A stretch of DNA of 64,000 nucleotides. Source: Labia minor. Lineage: Eukaryota; Arthropoda; Insecta; Dermaptera; Spongiphoridae. A program made the translations under genes and the position numbers. Shown here piece after piece: positions 28,625 through 41,332 of this stretch (position 1 is its first letter; each line of letters opens with the position of its first letter). The notes below the pieces were generated by a model. That model had not been told where the DNA came from and searched no databases. It was given only the letters and a program-made list of their open reading frames with translations. Location of the stretch: the NCBI GenBank assembly GCA_963082975.1, contig OY720346.1, positions 22,128,720 to 22,192,719 of the forward strand, given 5' to 3'.

Positions 28625-30315
28625 TTATTGTCAACTTATATTTTTAAAATTTAATTATAGGTGATCAATTTATTATATTAGTTTTATTAAAGATAATTTA
28701 TTTTCTTTATTGATTATTTTACAAGTGAAATTTACAATCAAAGAATTATTTTATTTAAAAAAAAAATGAATATGATATATAATTAAAAATTATATTTTTT
28801 CTTTAAACAATTTTGATAAGATTTTTATAGAACAAAATAAAGCAGGTTTTGAAAAACAATCAATGAATTAAAAACAATATTTATATATTTATAATATTAA
28901 ATAATACAAAATCGTTTAATTGGATTTCATTATCTAATAGTATTATTATAATTATATTATATAAAATATTAATATTATGATATCAGCTAAATAGATATTT
29001 ATTAAAACTTTTGTGGTTTTTGTTATAATTATTAAAGGGATTTTTAATTAAAGACTACATTATTTGTAAATATTATTTATTAATTTAAAATAATAATTGT
29101 ACAACGTTTCGATTGCTTATTTTGCAATCGTTCTCAAGTACTGTGCCTTTGCTCCGACTCAAGCGAACTATCGCACAGTACTTGAGATAATTGTACAACG
29201 TTTCAATTACTTATTCTGCAATCGTTCTCAAGTACTGTGCCTTTGCTCCGACTCAAGCGAACTATCGCACAGAACTTGAGAACGATTTCAGAATAAATAA
29301 TATTTACAAATAATGTAGTCTTTAATTAAAAATCCCTTTAATAGATAATAGTACATTAAAAAAATAATTTTTGTTAAATATTGGATATATATTTAAAATT
29401 TTTCTTTTTTCGCTTCTCTTCAATTTAAATATCTCATTAGAAAATTATCTTATTTGTATGTTTATTCTTTTTTCCTATCTTTATTTATTTAAATTGTATA
29501 TAATAAAAATATTAAATTTCAGGGTTTCCTCTCATGCAATAGAAAAATTGAACGCAGAGGGATTTACAGATATCAACGGATTGATCCTTGAATCACCATT
29601 TAATAATATGCGAGATGAAATTCGCGAACATCCATTTGCACTTGTATGTCTCTATATATATAATATTTACAAAACCTTTAATATATATTTTGATAATTTT
29701 TTTTATTTTATTTTTAGATATTTCGTCATCTTCCCTTTTTTGAATTTTTCTTTTTGGATTCTGTAAATTCGAACGGAATTTATTTTGAAAGTGATCGCCA
29801 TTTAATTAATTCATCTACACCTGCAATGATTCTTCATGCTAAAGATGATTACATTGTACCATTTATTTTAGGAAAAAGAGTAAACCGAATTAATCAATAT
29901 TTAATAAAAAAAATGAACGTTTGATGAAATTTTAGATAAAATAAAAAAAAAAACAAAATTTAAAAATAATTTTCTCTGTTAAAATATTACAAGAAAATAA
30001 CAATTGGAATTAGTGGCATTAATATAATTATTATAATTTCTTCAAATATTAATTATAAATATTATTCCATTTTAGCTTTATGAAACAGTCAAAAGATTAA
30101 GACCGAGTAATGCCGGCGAGATTGAATTTGTTGAATTTGAAGAACAATTTAAATACGGTCATAAGTGTATATATAAATCACCATTATTATCAAATATTAT
30201 TTTGTAAGTTCTAATGTATATTAGACAAATAGTTAATCTTAAAATTTTTTTAAAATATATTTAATGAAAATTAATTGAATTTTTTTTTAGGAAATTTATA
30301 GAAAAGTATATTTAA
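26468..30315 (+). CDS. ABHD12: ABHD12-like membrane serine hydrolase, tandem copy 2
   Basis: This paralog of 13828-18317 lies in the same orientation about 8 kb downstream and should have the same lipase-type role. Exons: 26468-26535, 26669-26787, 27569-27674, 27851-28056, 28221-28353, 29523-29643, 29718-29879, 30076-30203 and 30291-30315, giving 355 residues. The first eight exons match copy 1 in length exactly (68, 119, 106, 206, 133, 121, 162, 128 nt). An N-terminal hydrophobic segment (FIKLILIILVIYLFILYY) precedes a second one. YMHGNSG, GHSLGTG (Ser207), LHAKDDY (Asp294/295) and KYGHK (His334) supply a full catalytic set. The C-terminal motif KYGHKCIYKSP is close to that of vertebrate ABHD12, more so than in copy 1. 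Intron 5 contains a foldback element (29031-29342). Confidence 0.9.
29031..29342. mobile_element. Foldback element with 51-bp perfect inverted ends
   Basis: Inverted ends 29031-29081 and 29292-29342 are exact complements (outermost ATTAAAGGGATTTTTAATTA). Inside are two tandem copies of a roughly 90-bp unit starting GTACAACGTTTC. Each is a hairpin: CTCAAGTACTGTGC pairs with GCACAGTACTTGAG in the first, with one mismatch in the second. It lies in intron 5 of ABHD12-like copy 2 and encodes no protein. TTAA occurs at each outer edge, but the target duplication is uncertain. Confidence 0.85.
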
Positions 30316-31412
30316 ATAACAAATTTTTATATAAATTCACGATTTAAAAAAACAATTTGAAGAACAAAAACACTCAATTTAATTTGAAAGATATTCATGT
30401 GATCAAATTTGTGATTGGATCTTTTTAAATATATATATATTTAATTTTAATTATAATATTTCTTTACTTTTTCTAAATTATAAAATTATATTTACCAGTC
30501 TTAGGTTTTATTATAATCTTTTTCATATATTTTATAGATAGGTTATTTAATTCTATAATCCTAATTCAATTCAAAAACATCAAAACTACAGTATATTTAA
30601 TATAGTGAAGTAACAATTTATAAATCAAAGGTAATTACTAACTTTGAGAGGCGAAATTATTTTAATTAAGAATTAAAAATCTAAATGAATATAAATAATA
30701 ATTTGAAATTTTCTGTCAAAGAATCATATCAAAATTTTCAAAAATCAATAATTAATTATTTTATTTGAAATAAATTATTTTCAATAGATAAAATTTGATT
30801 AATTCTTTTAATTATAAATATTTATAAAGTTTAATTAAATTTCTTATTAAATAGTATATATAAAAAGCTATACTATTCTATCTAAAACTTAAATCTATTT
30901 TTTTAAATTTTTCTAAATTTGCATGAATTTATTATTTTTTTTTTAAATTTTTATTTCAAATTAAAATGATGCTCATTAATCATACTTAATATACATTATT
31001 CAAACCCGATCTATAATGAAATTTCTATTTATTTTAACAAAATTGAAATACAAGTTAATTATATTTATTAGTACTTTGCAAATTTCCCAGAGAAATTTTA
31101 ATTATAGTATTTAGTAACAACAAGTAATAAAAAAAACATCTTGATAAAATTAATATTAATTTTGCAATAAATGAATAAGATATATTCATTACTTGACAAA
31201 AATATTCTTTGTCATTGCAATAACAATAAATAATGAAGAATTTTCAAATATAAATATAATTGATTGTTTGGTCGAGTTTTCTATAAATATAGTTTACATC
31301 AAAAAAGCAGCCTCATCATTCTAATTAAAAGAAACAAATAATAAATACTATCATTAAATAAATATAAAACAATTAGCTACATATTAATGATGAGACTACC
31401 ATCAAGCGAAGA
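30316..31412. other. Convergent intergenic spacer
   Basis: This separates the ends of ABHD12-like copy 2 (+) and IYD (-). It is AT-rich and presumably holds both 3' UTRs. No further gene is seen. Confidence 0.5.
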
Positions 31413-33676
31413 TCAAAATTCAACAAGTATCTCATTTAATGGTTTCCTTTGTAAATCCGGTACTGAAGCATCCTCAGCGGGATAACCGACAGGAAGTAAC
31501 AACAATAATTTCTCATAATTTGGTCGGCCTAAAAGATTACGAAGCGCTGGGCCACTGTTCATAGGAGTTGAAATAAGTGTCACAAGTCCAGCATACTGAA
31601 ATAATACATTAATATTATGATTAGCAGTGAGAAGGTATTTTAAATATAAAATATAAATATTTTTTTTTTTTGCATATCTATCTATCTTTGTTGCGGAACT
31701 CGAGAGTTCTTGGCCATAGTAACCACATTTTACCAAGTGTCCCTATCCTGAACCACAACTTCCTCTTTCTCTCATCTTTCTCACATCCCTTCCTACATTG
31801 TACACCCACAGCATCCTTGGTCTTCCATGCGGACGTTTTCCAATAGGTCCCCCCACCAATATCTTTTTCCTCTCCCATTCTAGACTCGTGCTTTGCCCAT
31901 CGCATCCTCCTCGTTTTTTAATTCTATGTCTGGAGATGCATAGAGGTCATGCAATTCCTCGTTATGCAGTCTCTGCCATTCCCCGGTGACCTCATCTTTC
32001 TTTGGCTCATAAATGCTGCGAAGAATCCTATTCTCAAATACTCTAAATCTACTCTCGTTCCCTAGGGTCATTGACCATGCTTCTCACCCATATACAACCT
32101 GAAAAATAATTGTTTTATATATTTTAATTTTGATTCCCTTTGATAATAATTTTGACGCGATAAGACCCTTTACTCCATGATAACAGACGTTACCCGATTG
32201 CAACCTCGATTTTAATTCTTCTCGAATATTATTATCCTCCGTGATTACAGAACCTAAGTATTTAAATTTTTCTACATTTTTTTTCCTAGTTATAATAAAT
32301 TCAAAATTAACATTAATTTCTTTAGATTATTTATTTTTCTTGATTTTAAAACAACACTATCCAAAATACCAAAATAATTATATAATCATAAAATGCAATA
32401 CATTAACATTGAGAAAATAATTGAATTCTTAATAATCATTAAGTATATTTACATGAATGGCTGTAAGTAAAATACCCGATGCTATGGAGACGCTCATATC
32501 ATTGTAATAATGAATTTTTTTAGTTCCATCTGGTAAATAGCTATATGTTTGTTTGAATACCAATAATAAATAAGGAGCTGTTGTTAAGTAATCCTTAATA
32601 AATGAAGTTTTTGCAAATTTAATATCGGAAATCCACTTATCACCTAAAAGATCAACAAAAATATTATTTTAATCAATTTCCTTTATTTAGAAAATTCTTA
32701 AAAATAAATAAAATCTGTTTTCTACTTTAAATATTAATTTTGTATTTCATTTTAATATCTTCATTTACTTACCCATTCTTTTTTCATAATTTGTTTCTTC
32801 TTCTTTTTCAACAATATCGCGTATGTCTTGTTTTGTCTTACTATCCGAAATAATAACAAATGTCCATGGTTCTGTGTGAGCGCCACTTGGCGATGTCCCC
32901 GCCGCCATTATTATATTTCTTAAAATATCAATCGGCACAGGATCCGAACTGAATTGTCTTACAGTTCGTCTTTCATTCATGAATAGAAAAAATTCTTTTG
33001 AACGTTGTAGAGAGTCATCAAGTGGTAGCCGAGAGAATTCTAATGGTACATGATCCAGATCCCAAGGTAGTGGGGTATTCAAATCACCAACATTTCCAGA
33101 CTCAACTTCAGCGCCAAATATGTTCTCGTCCATGCTGCCTTTTCTCAAAGAATCTAAAAAGAATATATACCATATATATATTTATATTATTAATATTATT
33201 ACATTATCAATGACAGACACATCTTATCATATATGAATTTATAAATAAATAATCTAATTCTAAGGTGGCTGTAAAAGGGCCATCTGAATCTTAAACTTAA
33301 GATAAATAAATATTAAAGTTTATGATCATAGCAACTTTATAAATCACTATGAACTAGCCACATACCACTATTAATGGTATAACTAAAACTTTTGCACTGA
33401 ATTTTAAGAGACCAGCCGACTTAAATCTAAAATAAATAAATATTAACCCTAATAACCAAGGCAATATTGGAAATCCCATTATAGTTTATCATAGTTTAAT
33501 TAAAATGAATTACCTTCATTTTTGTTACTTCTTTGTTTATTTGCTTTCTCTTTGGACCAATGATTCTTAATTACAGAGCTGGTTTGAAAAATAAGCCTAG
33601 CTGCCAAATAACAGATAATTCCTGTAGCAATAACATGCCAATATTGGCTTATGAAAGGCATATAAGGCAACGACAT
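31413..33676 (-). CDS. IYD: Iodotyrosine deiodinase (FMN nitroreductase family)
   Basis: IYD is a membrane-anchored flavoprotein that reductively dehalogenates halotyrosines using FMN. Four - strand exons: 33676-33514, 33153-32773, 32643-32453 and 31595-31413, in frame for 305 residues (human 289). The ATG at 33676 precedes an N-terminal hydrophobic anchor (residues about 13-30), then a linker and the nitroreductase fold. Family signatures include [10 protein letters not shown] (114-123; FMN phosphate binding), [15 protein letters not shown] (139-153) and [11 protein letters not shown] (172-182). By alignment to the human enzyme from memory, the substrate-lid residues correspond to Glu173, Tyr177 and Lys198 (SFIKDY). 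The C-terminus [30 protein letters not shown] is also typical. The last intron contains a - strand LINE fragment. Arthropods lack thyroid hormone synthesis, so halotyrosine salvage is the likely role. Confidence 0.95.
31672..32330 (-). mobile_element. Non-LTR retrotransposon 3' fragment in the last IYD intron
   Basis: The same family as 25480-26160, inverted. The - strand encodes [37 protein letters not shown] and, after a frame change, the tail block. A TATCTATC run marks its 3' end at about 31676. It is inserted in the host transcription orientation (host gene also -). Confidence 0.85.
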
Positions 33677-34126
33677 TTCAGAAGACGATTTTTGGTGTGA
33701 ACAACCTCCGCCACTGAATCAATAAAAGGTAAAAAAAGATCAATAAGATATATTATACAAAAACTTCCGCATTGAATAATAATAACAACGATACAAACAT
33801 ATTACATACTATGAATTGTTTATATATATATATATTGGGTTTAATTATTATGGATTTTTCTACTTTAAGCTTCAATGTGCATAATAATCTACAAGGATAT
33901 TATAAGAGGATAATAATAAATAAATTAAAAATAAATTATGAAATATTTTTTATATTATTATATGTATTATATTTTTTTATTAAGATTAATAATATATGCA
34001 TATATATATAATTTAAAGTTCATATTAATTGATTTATTATTCAATAATTAGTAATTTAAATTTAGGTAAATAATAAAGTAAAATATATATCATTTTATAC
34101 ATTGTCTATAATTAATTGTTTTATTT

Positions 34127-34162
<36 letters not shown>

Positions 34163-35773
34163 TTATTGGCATCTGTAAATAAAGTCAAAGAGCGCGCAAA
34201 AGATTCAGGTCAAATGTGATCGATTATGATATTGAATAAGTCATACTAGAATCACTGTTCAAATATAATATTTATGAAGCAGATTGTAAAATTATCTACC
34301 CATCAATTTACAAAGTAAAACATTAGAATAATAGATTTTAGAAAATCATATGATTTTTTAAAATTTTTGAAATCGCATTTAGGGATGATTACTTAGATTC
34401 CCCCCGTTCATTATTCTCTAATCTTCGTCAATGTCATAAATATTTATTTATAAAATAAATAAATACTTTAAAATTTAATCCCTGAGGGAAAAAAATAATC
34501 ATATAGACTTAATCAAATATTATGTTCTTTATCTTCTAAAATTGATAAAATAATTGCCTAATTTGTTTTGAATATTATAAAGAATTTAGTATTAATGATT
34601 GGCAAATGTAATCTTCTCATTGAATGAAATCAGAACAGATAAACATTATTCTAAATTCAACTTCATTATTTATTGTCGATTTATCAGATATGTTATATTT
34701 ACATATATTTTAATTTAATTTTTCATATTATTTAATATTATATTGGTCATTTAAAAATCTTGATCATTTTTTAAATAAAATGAGAATATATTATAACTTT
34801 CTTATATCAATTTATTCATAAATTCTTTCTAATTAAATTTTATGTCATATTATATCATATTATTATATTCTATTATATGTATTATTATTTTAAACTCCAT
34901 TTTATTTTCGCCATAATGAATAAAATGAAACTTATTTCCTATTGGTTGTTTTATTTTGTTTGATGTCAATTTCCATTATGCCCCTCTCTGTTGTGACTAG
35001 GAAAAATAGGGTCTCTCATTCGTTTGAAAGAAAGCAATAAAAATTTTTATAGATAATACTTTTTCAAATATAAATAAGACCAATAGAAAAAATGATATAT
35101 AAAAGAAAAATATAACCAATCCGAATGTGTAAATCTAGAAAATGGCTGATAATATTTTATTAAAAATTAAATAAAGGAAAATGAAAAATAAATATTAGAA
35201 ATAGAAGAAATTGGGTATAATATTCAAAGAAATTATTTCAAATTTAAATTAGATTAGATTTCTCATATATATATATATCAAATAAATTTAAAATATTTAA
35301 ATATCTATAGTTGGCATTCAGTCTGTAGAAGGCGGGTTTCCCAAGATAATCGAGCTTGACATTTGATAAGCTAATCTATTTTTCAAGATTCACATAATTA
35401 TATAAATAACAGTTTTCCAATATATATAATTATATTAACAAATTATAATTAAAGTCCTTACTATGATTGTAATGGCATAGAAAAATTAATTCATATTTTT
35501 CTATTGTCAATAAATAATATGTAAAGAATTTTTTTAATAAATTTATAAAGTAATTATATATATAATTGAAATTTAGTCAGATTAATCGAGATGTGTTTAT
35601 TTCATCATCTAATTTACAAATTAGACAAGGATTATAATTGCTAAACAATTAATATTATCTAAAAAGTTCGTAACATAGACACATTTTTTTACTAAAATAT
35701 TAGAAAAAAATGGTTCCATTGTCAATTAAACAATTAAAATGTTACTCCAGGTGAAGACTTTCGAAGGTATATA
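33677..35773. other. Intergenic region upstream of IYD
   Basis: This probably contains the IYD promoter, which cannot be located by eye. AT-rich, with a TA microsatellite at 34129-34159. No other gene or recognised element is seen. Confidence 0.5.
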
Positions 35774-36208
35774 CGAGAGCAGGTCAATATGTCCGTGACC
35801 TTTTGAATTAAGTCTCTTAAAGGAAATGGCAACACTGCTCTTGTCAGCAGGCAATTATCAGTTGACTCCTTTCGAAATTTGAACCAGCTGGGTCTTTTAG
35901 TTTTTGTTTGACATCCATTAATAGCCTCTTGATTTGAGAAGAAAATGGAAAAAAGTGAATTTCCATAAATTGGGATATGAATTGCTCCCTCATCCGCCCT
36001 ATTCTCCAGGTAACTATTTATTGTTTCCAAACCGAAAGAAATGGCTCGGTGGAAAGATAAAATCATCTCACAAACAAATCTATTTTGATGTCCTCGACAA
36101 ATTTTACTTTTTGTAAGGGATAAAATAAATTGGAGAGAAAAATAAAATAATTTTTTATCCAAAAACTTGTTTCATTCAAAAAGTTACGGACTTATTGACC
36201 TGCCATCG
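35774..36208 (+). mobile_element. Short internally deleted mariner element
   Basis: Imperfect inverted ends (CGAGAGCAGGTCAATATGTC at the left; complement of GGACTTATTGACCTGCCATCG at the right) sit between TA dinucleotides, 435 bp apart. The interior keeps only the transposase C-terminus: HKLGYELLPHPPYSPG, LLFPNRKKWLGGK, LDKFYFL. The catalytic SPD-LAPSDY segment is damaged. Deletion removed the N-terminal half. Adjacent 36209-36496 is unassigned. Confidence 0.85.
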
Positions 36209-36496
36209 TACATAGTGCGGCTATTGATTTCCAGAACTGGTCTAATAACTCCAGAACAGAATATGTGGAAAACGTAAACTTTGTGTTTCGAAGTAATCTC
36301 TATATGCCCTACTACACCTCTGTACTTGGTATAAGTTGGGGAAACAAGTTTTAAAGTCTTCATTTTCGCTGTCCCGTTTTTTTTTGTCTTCTTTAACATC
36401 CACAAAGCTTATTCCTTTGAAAGCTCATTGCCATTGTCCGCCAAAATGGCGATAACATTTTTCCGTTACTATACATTGGTTTATATGTATATATAG

Positions 36497-38272
36497 TAGA
36501 GATGCAACGAATAGTCATTTGGCCGAATACCGAATACCGAATATTCGGCCAAAATGAAGGCCGAATATTCGGCTATTCGGCCGCCGAATAGTGAACTCAT
36601 TTTTGCCTAGAAACAAAATACTGTATATACTATATGTACAATTATAGTACATTTCACAATTAAAAGTATCATTTTCTAAAAAAATATGCAAATTTTTATT
36701 TTTGAAAAGCATTATTTTACTCCAAAAAAGTATTCGGCTATATTCGGCCTAAAAATTGACCAAAAAAGAAGTATTTTTCATAGCAATATATCCTCATGAT
36801 CAAAGTTTTGTAAATAAACTTTTTAAACAGTGTTCTGTTTCATTAGAATAATTATTTCATGGAACTTCTGAAGTAAATTAAGATAGAAATAATTCAAAAT
36901 AAATCAAACCTAATAAATTAATTGTGGAATTGCTTCATTTCAGTAGAATCTTTAAGATGCTATCTTAAAGATGTACTCAGTATAATGTTTAAGCTGATAA
37001 TTTTGATATATTACATATACATATAGCAGAGGAATATTATTTGTAATAAACAGTATCCTTCATTTAATTGTTACCGACCGACGATAGTAAGGGAGGTATT
37101 GTTTTCACACCAAATTTCACATGTGGAGATTTTTACATATCTCCACGAATCATGCATTTTCTTAACAGAAAAAAGTATTTTTAGCATGATGTCTGTCCGT
37201 CCGTCCGTCCGTATAGATGTGTACAGCCTGAACGGCTCAACCGATTTTGATGAAATTTGGTATATTTACTTAATGCATCAGTGGAATGAATTGATCAACT
37301 TTTGGTGCAAATCCGGAAACCGGAAGTGGTAGTATTAGCGATCGACGATAGGAAGGGAAGGGTTATTTTCACACCAAATTTCACATAAGGAGATTTTTTT
37401 ACATATCACCACGAATGTATTGGTTTTATCCCCGGGAAAAATCATCTTCATTATGTTTTTCTTAATTTAAAATTATATGACGTCACCCAGCCCTTCATGA
37501 CGTCACAGCCTCGGGTAACGCCGGCTACTTCAGCTATATATTATAAATAAAATAAAATTAAAAATATTTATGTTTTATCCATATCTGTTTTTTATTACAT
37601 TAATAGATATATTAAAATTATTTGAAATTGTTTCTGTAGCTGGAAATTAATTTACTTCAAACCGTCGGTCGGTTCAGACCTGGCCACAGGTCAACTTATT
37701 TTTAATTTCTATAATAATTGGTTGTAATATTTATTTGAAATGAAATACTTGGTTGAAATATTTGAGAGTTATATATTTATGTGAAAACTGACATCTTAGT
37801 TATTTATTCTATTGAATTAAATATAATTAAAAAATCATTGCAAGCTTTCTTTTTTATTATAACAAGGCATAAGTATTAACCTTCCTATTTTGCTTAGAAA
37901 AATTAGAATTTGCTCGAAGACCAGTTTTGAATTGGATTAATTTTAAGTATTAGGCTAGCTTATTACAGATATTTTAGCACTTATTCATATAGATAAATGC
38001 TGTAATAGGATTCATAATTTACATCTTTTATCTATAGGAATAAGTTCTTTTATAGAAAATGGTTGATAAAACCCATTTAGGGCATAAAAGAAAAACAAGT
38101 TAACTAACAATAAATACATTTCTACGTACCTGTAACTATAAATACGTTTGTAATGGTACTATTCGGCCTAAGGCCGAATAGTTGATTTGATATTCGGCCG
38201 AATCCGAATATTCGGCAGACAGGCCGAATAGGCCGAATATTCGGCTTCGGCCGAATATTCGTTGCATCTCTA
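36497..38272. mobile_element. Non-autonomous hAT element with CCGAATATTCGG iterons
   Basis: Ends TAGAGATGCAACGAATA (36497) and the complementary ATTCGTTGCATCTCTA (to 38272) lie between perfect 8-bp duplications ATATATAG (36489-36496 and 38273-38280). Both subterminal regions are packed with GGCCGAATATTCGGC-type palindromic repeats, likely transposase binding sites. No transposase frame is present. An R1 repeat (37073-37700) is nested inside, so the hAT insertion is older than that R1 copy. Confidence 0.92.
37073..37700 (+). repeat. R1 repeat, subtype A, nested in a hAT element
   Basis: A complete copy from ACCGACCGACGATAGTAAGG to GGCCACAGGTCAACTTATT. The order is head module, CCGT microsatellite, conserved GATGAAATTTGGTATATTTA block, a second head-like module (GACGATAGGAAGGGAAGGG), two TGACGTCA sites about 20 bp apart (near 37490-37512), an AT-rich tract and CCGTCGGTCGGT near the end. 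Confidence 0.9.
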
Positions 38273-38280
38273 ATATATAG

Positions 38281-39231
38281 TGTAATATATAAGCATAAAA
38301 ATGTATTTTAATATACAATGGTGGGTCAACCTTCTATTTTTAGATATTTTTAACACATGTGGATGATATAAAAAAATTTTGCTAAATTGGAGAATGAAGG
38401 ACATTTGGTCATAAAACATGTAGACTACAGATATACAGAGACCCATCCGTGTATCCAAGGTGGGGGAAGGAATGAAGAGTTTTCATTATTGGTGAACAAT
38501 AATGTTTGAATCAGTCTTGATCAGAATTGGAGAAGGAGACACCAAATCCCGGCCATCCCTTTTTGAGGAACGCCGCAACCCACGAGATGTTCCAGAGAAA
38601 TTCGCAGGACGACACAAGTCTCTAAGAATTCTCCATTCCTTCCTTTCACATACAGCTAAGTGGTCGACCCTTGGTTATTAATAAATATTGGAATTGCTTG
38701 ATGAAGTTAAATTTCATTTAATTTATAATATTTCTATTTAAAACAGTACCATATCTTTATAATTTCTTTGTTATCTACTTTTTTATACTATTAATTCTTT
38801 TATTTTATTAAATACATAATTTTAGTTTAATTTTATATATACATTTTTTAATCTGAACGAATTCAATTTCATCATTTCCCTTATCAACCTTCGCGGATTC
38901 AAGACCCAATTATTATTCTAAATTTAATCAGAGTGCTACCAAATTAATTTAATCTTATTTTCAACCCATTTTTTTTATAAACCACCATACCTAAGTCATC
39001 CAATATACGACAATAGCTATAGATTATATACAATAAGAATTTTATGAGAATCATCGCTGTTAAGTCTATTGAGGTGAATGGGATGTACTTAGAAAAATAT
39101 TAATAGATATTTTTGTGTTCGATCAATAACTAGTGAAAAAATAAGGCTCATTACTATCCGGACAAACCATATAAGTACGTGATACTAGTATATATATATT
39201 TATTTTTGCAAACTGTAAACTAAGAGAGACG
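38281..39231. other. Intergenic, AT-rich
   Basis: No gene is seen. A GC-richer block at about 38440-38680 has only short broken frames and may be a decayed retrotransposon. The rest is AT-rich. Confidence 0.4.
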
Positions 39232-39239
39232 GTCTAACT

Positions 39240-39539
39240 TAGTGTTTTTGGACCAAACGCCCACTTCGTAAGACCAGCTTCATAATTCGCCCCCCCCCCC
39301 CCTATAAATTTTAAAAGATAAAAATTGCATGATAATCCCTAATATAAGGTAGGTACACTTGGTGATACTTAGAGCCACATTGAAAAATCGAGTTTCAGAA
39401 CCTGATCGCAAAATCATTTTACCTTTTTTTTAAGAGTTGAAAATGATTTCGCCCCCCAAAAGTGTATAGTCAAATAATCGCCCCCATTTAAGATGTCGAT
39501 CGCCCCAGGGGGCGATATCGTCGAGGTTGAGAATCACTA
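39240..39539. mobile_element. 300-bp hAT-type MITE
   Basis: Ends TAGTGTTTTTGGACC and GGTTGAGAATCACTA are imperfect inverted repeats. Flanking octamers GTCTAACT (39232-39239) and GTCTAACC (39540-39547) match at seven of eight positions. The interior has C-rich runs (about 39289-39302, and GCCCCAGGGGGC). Confidence 0.75.
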
Positions 39540-39547
39540 GTCTAACC

Positions 39548-40747
39548 ATATCGTTTACATATATTGTAATATTTTTTTATAATAGCAAAAGCGGCTAAAC
39601 CAATAATTTTAAAAAAATTATATAATAAATGCAGTGTTGCATTAGAGATTACAAACTAATTGTTTCGATTCAACAGTAAAATCATTCAATTAAATTATTA
39701 CCTTTAGAGGCGGTTGATGGGCGCACTGAGAAAGGACATACTATATATATTTAAATAAATTTTATTTATATTAAAATAAATCAAATAAAATTTATACTAT
39801 ATTATACTGTGTGTATAGTGTATATTTAATTTAATATAAGTAAGTAGGTTAGATTTGGAAGCAAGTGCTGCTACAGGTTGCCTAAATATCAGGGGCTTAA
39901 TGGAGAGCATACTATATACTGTACCGGTGTGAGTGTGTGTGTACATATAGTCTGGCAACAAATGCTAATCAACAGTCAAATCTTTAATTTTAAAATTTTT
40001 TTATTAATGGATATGGAAGCGTGATACACGATAGCACCTATTTATGTGTATTAATTATATACATATATTTAATATTTATTATTTTTTTCTTAGGAAATAT
40101 ACATAAATAAAATACAAATCTATATTAATTAATAATTATAATTGTGGATATATTTACGTTTAATTTTTTATCTTGTATATGAAAAATATATTTGTTCTAT
40201 TAATAAACAAAATTTATCAGTTGAAATTATCTAATGAGATGAAATATGTATAGTTTATATATAAATAAAGTAAACATTCTGAAAAAGTATCGAACTTTAA
40301 AAAAACTAGAACAAGAAAAAGGAAGAGACGACATCACTAAGATAACATAATTATGAAATATAAGATTTTAAATTTATCTAAAATAAGAATATTAAATTTT
40401 CGGAGTTTTCAAATTATTATTTTTTTTTTTTTTTTTTTTGTTAATTTTTAATCTTATGTTTTGACATATCATTTGAAAACATTATTGTTCAAAAAACATT
40501 GAATAAACAATAATTTTGTTCTAAATATTGTCAAAACAATTATAAATAATAGCGTGCAAATTTTAAATTATAAAAATATTTGTTTAAAATTATAATTTTT
40601 ACTTATTAATTACAATTAATATAAAAACTTAGTCATAAATAATATATAGACATAAAAATGTTAAAAATCCTAATAAAATACAAAATTTTTTAGTATTTTT
40701 ATTATTTTTTTTTAAGTCAAAAACAGAATGTTAAGTATTAATAAAAT
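39548..40747. other. Intergenic, AT-rich, with a 20-bp T tract
   Basis: No gene is seen. A T homopolymer occupies 40420-40439. A slightly GC-richer patch at 39700-39960 includes a GTGTGTGT run. Confidence 0.4.
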
Positions 40748-41332
40748 CTGGAGTGTCTCCACTCGACTATATCGCGAATTTGAATGCGATTAATTAACAT
40801 ATATTATATTTAAATTTAATTTAATTAATTAAATTATAAATTAAAATTAATAAATATTATTTATTAAACTAGCGCGTGTTTGGCTCTTTGGTGATGGCAC
40901 CACGTCACGTGCTGGCGCGTGATTGCCAGTTAACGGTTCCGGTACTTTCAGCGATTCAATCATGCTGAAATTTTATATATAGAAGTTTTATACAATTTTT
41001 AATCATATGACAAACTATCAAACATATATTTTTATTTTTACGGTCAGTTTAGAGGAAAAAAATGAAAACGTGATAGGTTCCGAAAGAGCTACATTTCTCA
41101 AAAGTTGATAGAAAACTACGAATTTTGAATAATGCCCGTGTACTAAATTTATGATTCTAGCTCAAGTCGTTTTTCCGTAATCTTGTCTACATACACACAC
41201 ACACAGAGACATTTTTCTCAACCTTAGTGAAAATAACTCAGGGACCTTCAAAACATATAAAAACATCAAAATCTCGACATGGAAAATTTTCGTGATCGCA
41301 ATACTATATATCTCTGGCGAGATAGTAAAAAG
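40748..41332 (-). repeat. Interspersed repeat R2, copy 2
   Basis: Inverted copy of 1740-2335. It starts CTGGAGTGTCTCCACTCGAC, carries GCACCACGTCACGTGCTGGC, and ends TCTCTGGCGAGATAG. It spans the same full length as copy 1, with many substitutions. Confidence 0.8.

Noticed and set aside
35734-36162. 142-codon - strand frame
   Set aside because: It lies antisense across the short mariner element, whose + strand gives recognisable transposase residues.
37099-37332. Open frame inside R1, with similar frames at 49779 and 57180
   Set aside because: It recurs only because the repeat recurs, is truncated or shifted between copies, and shows no protein features.
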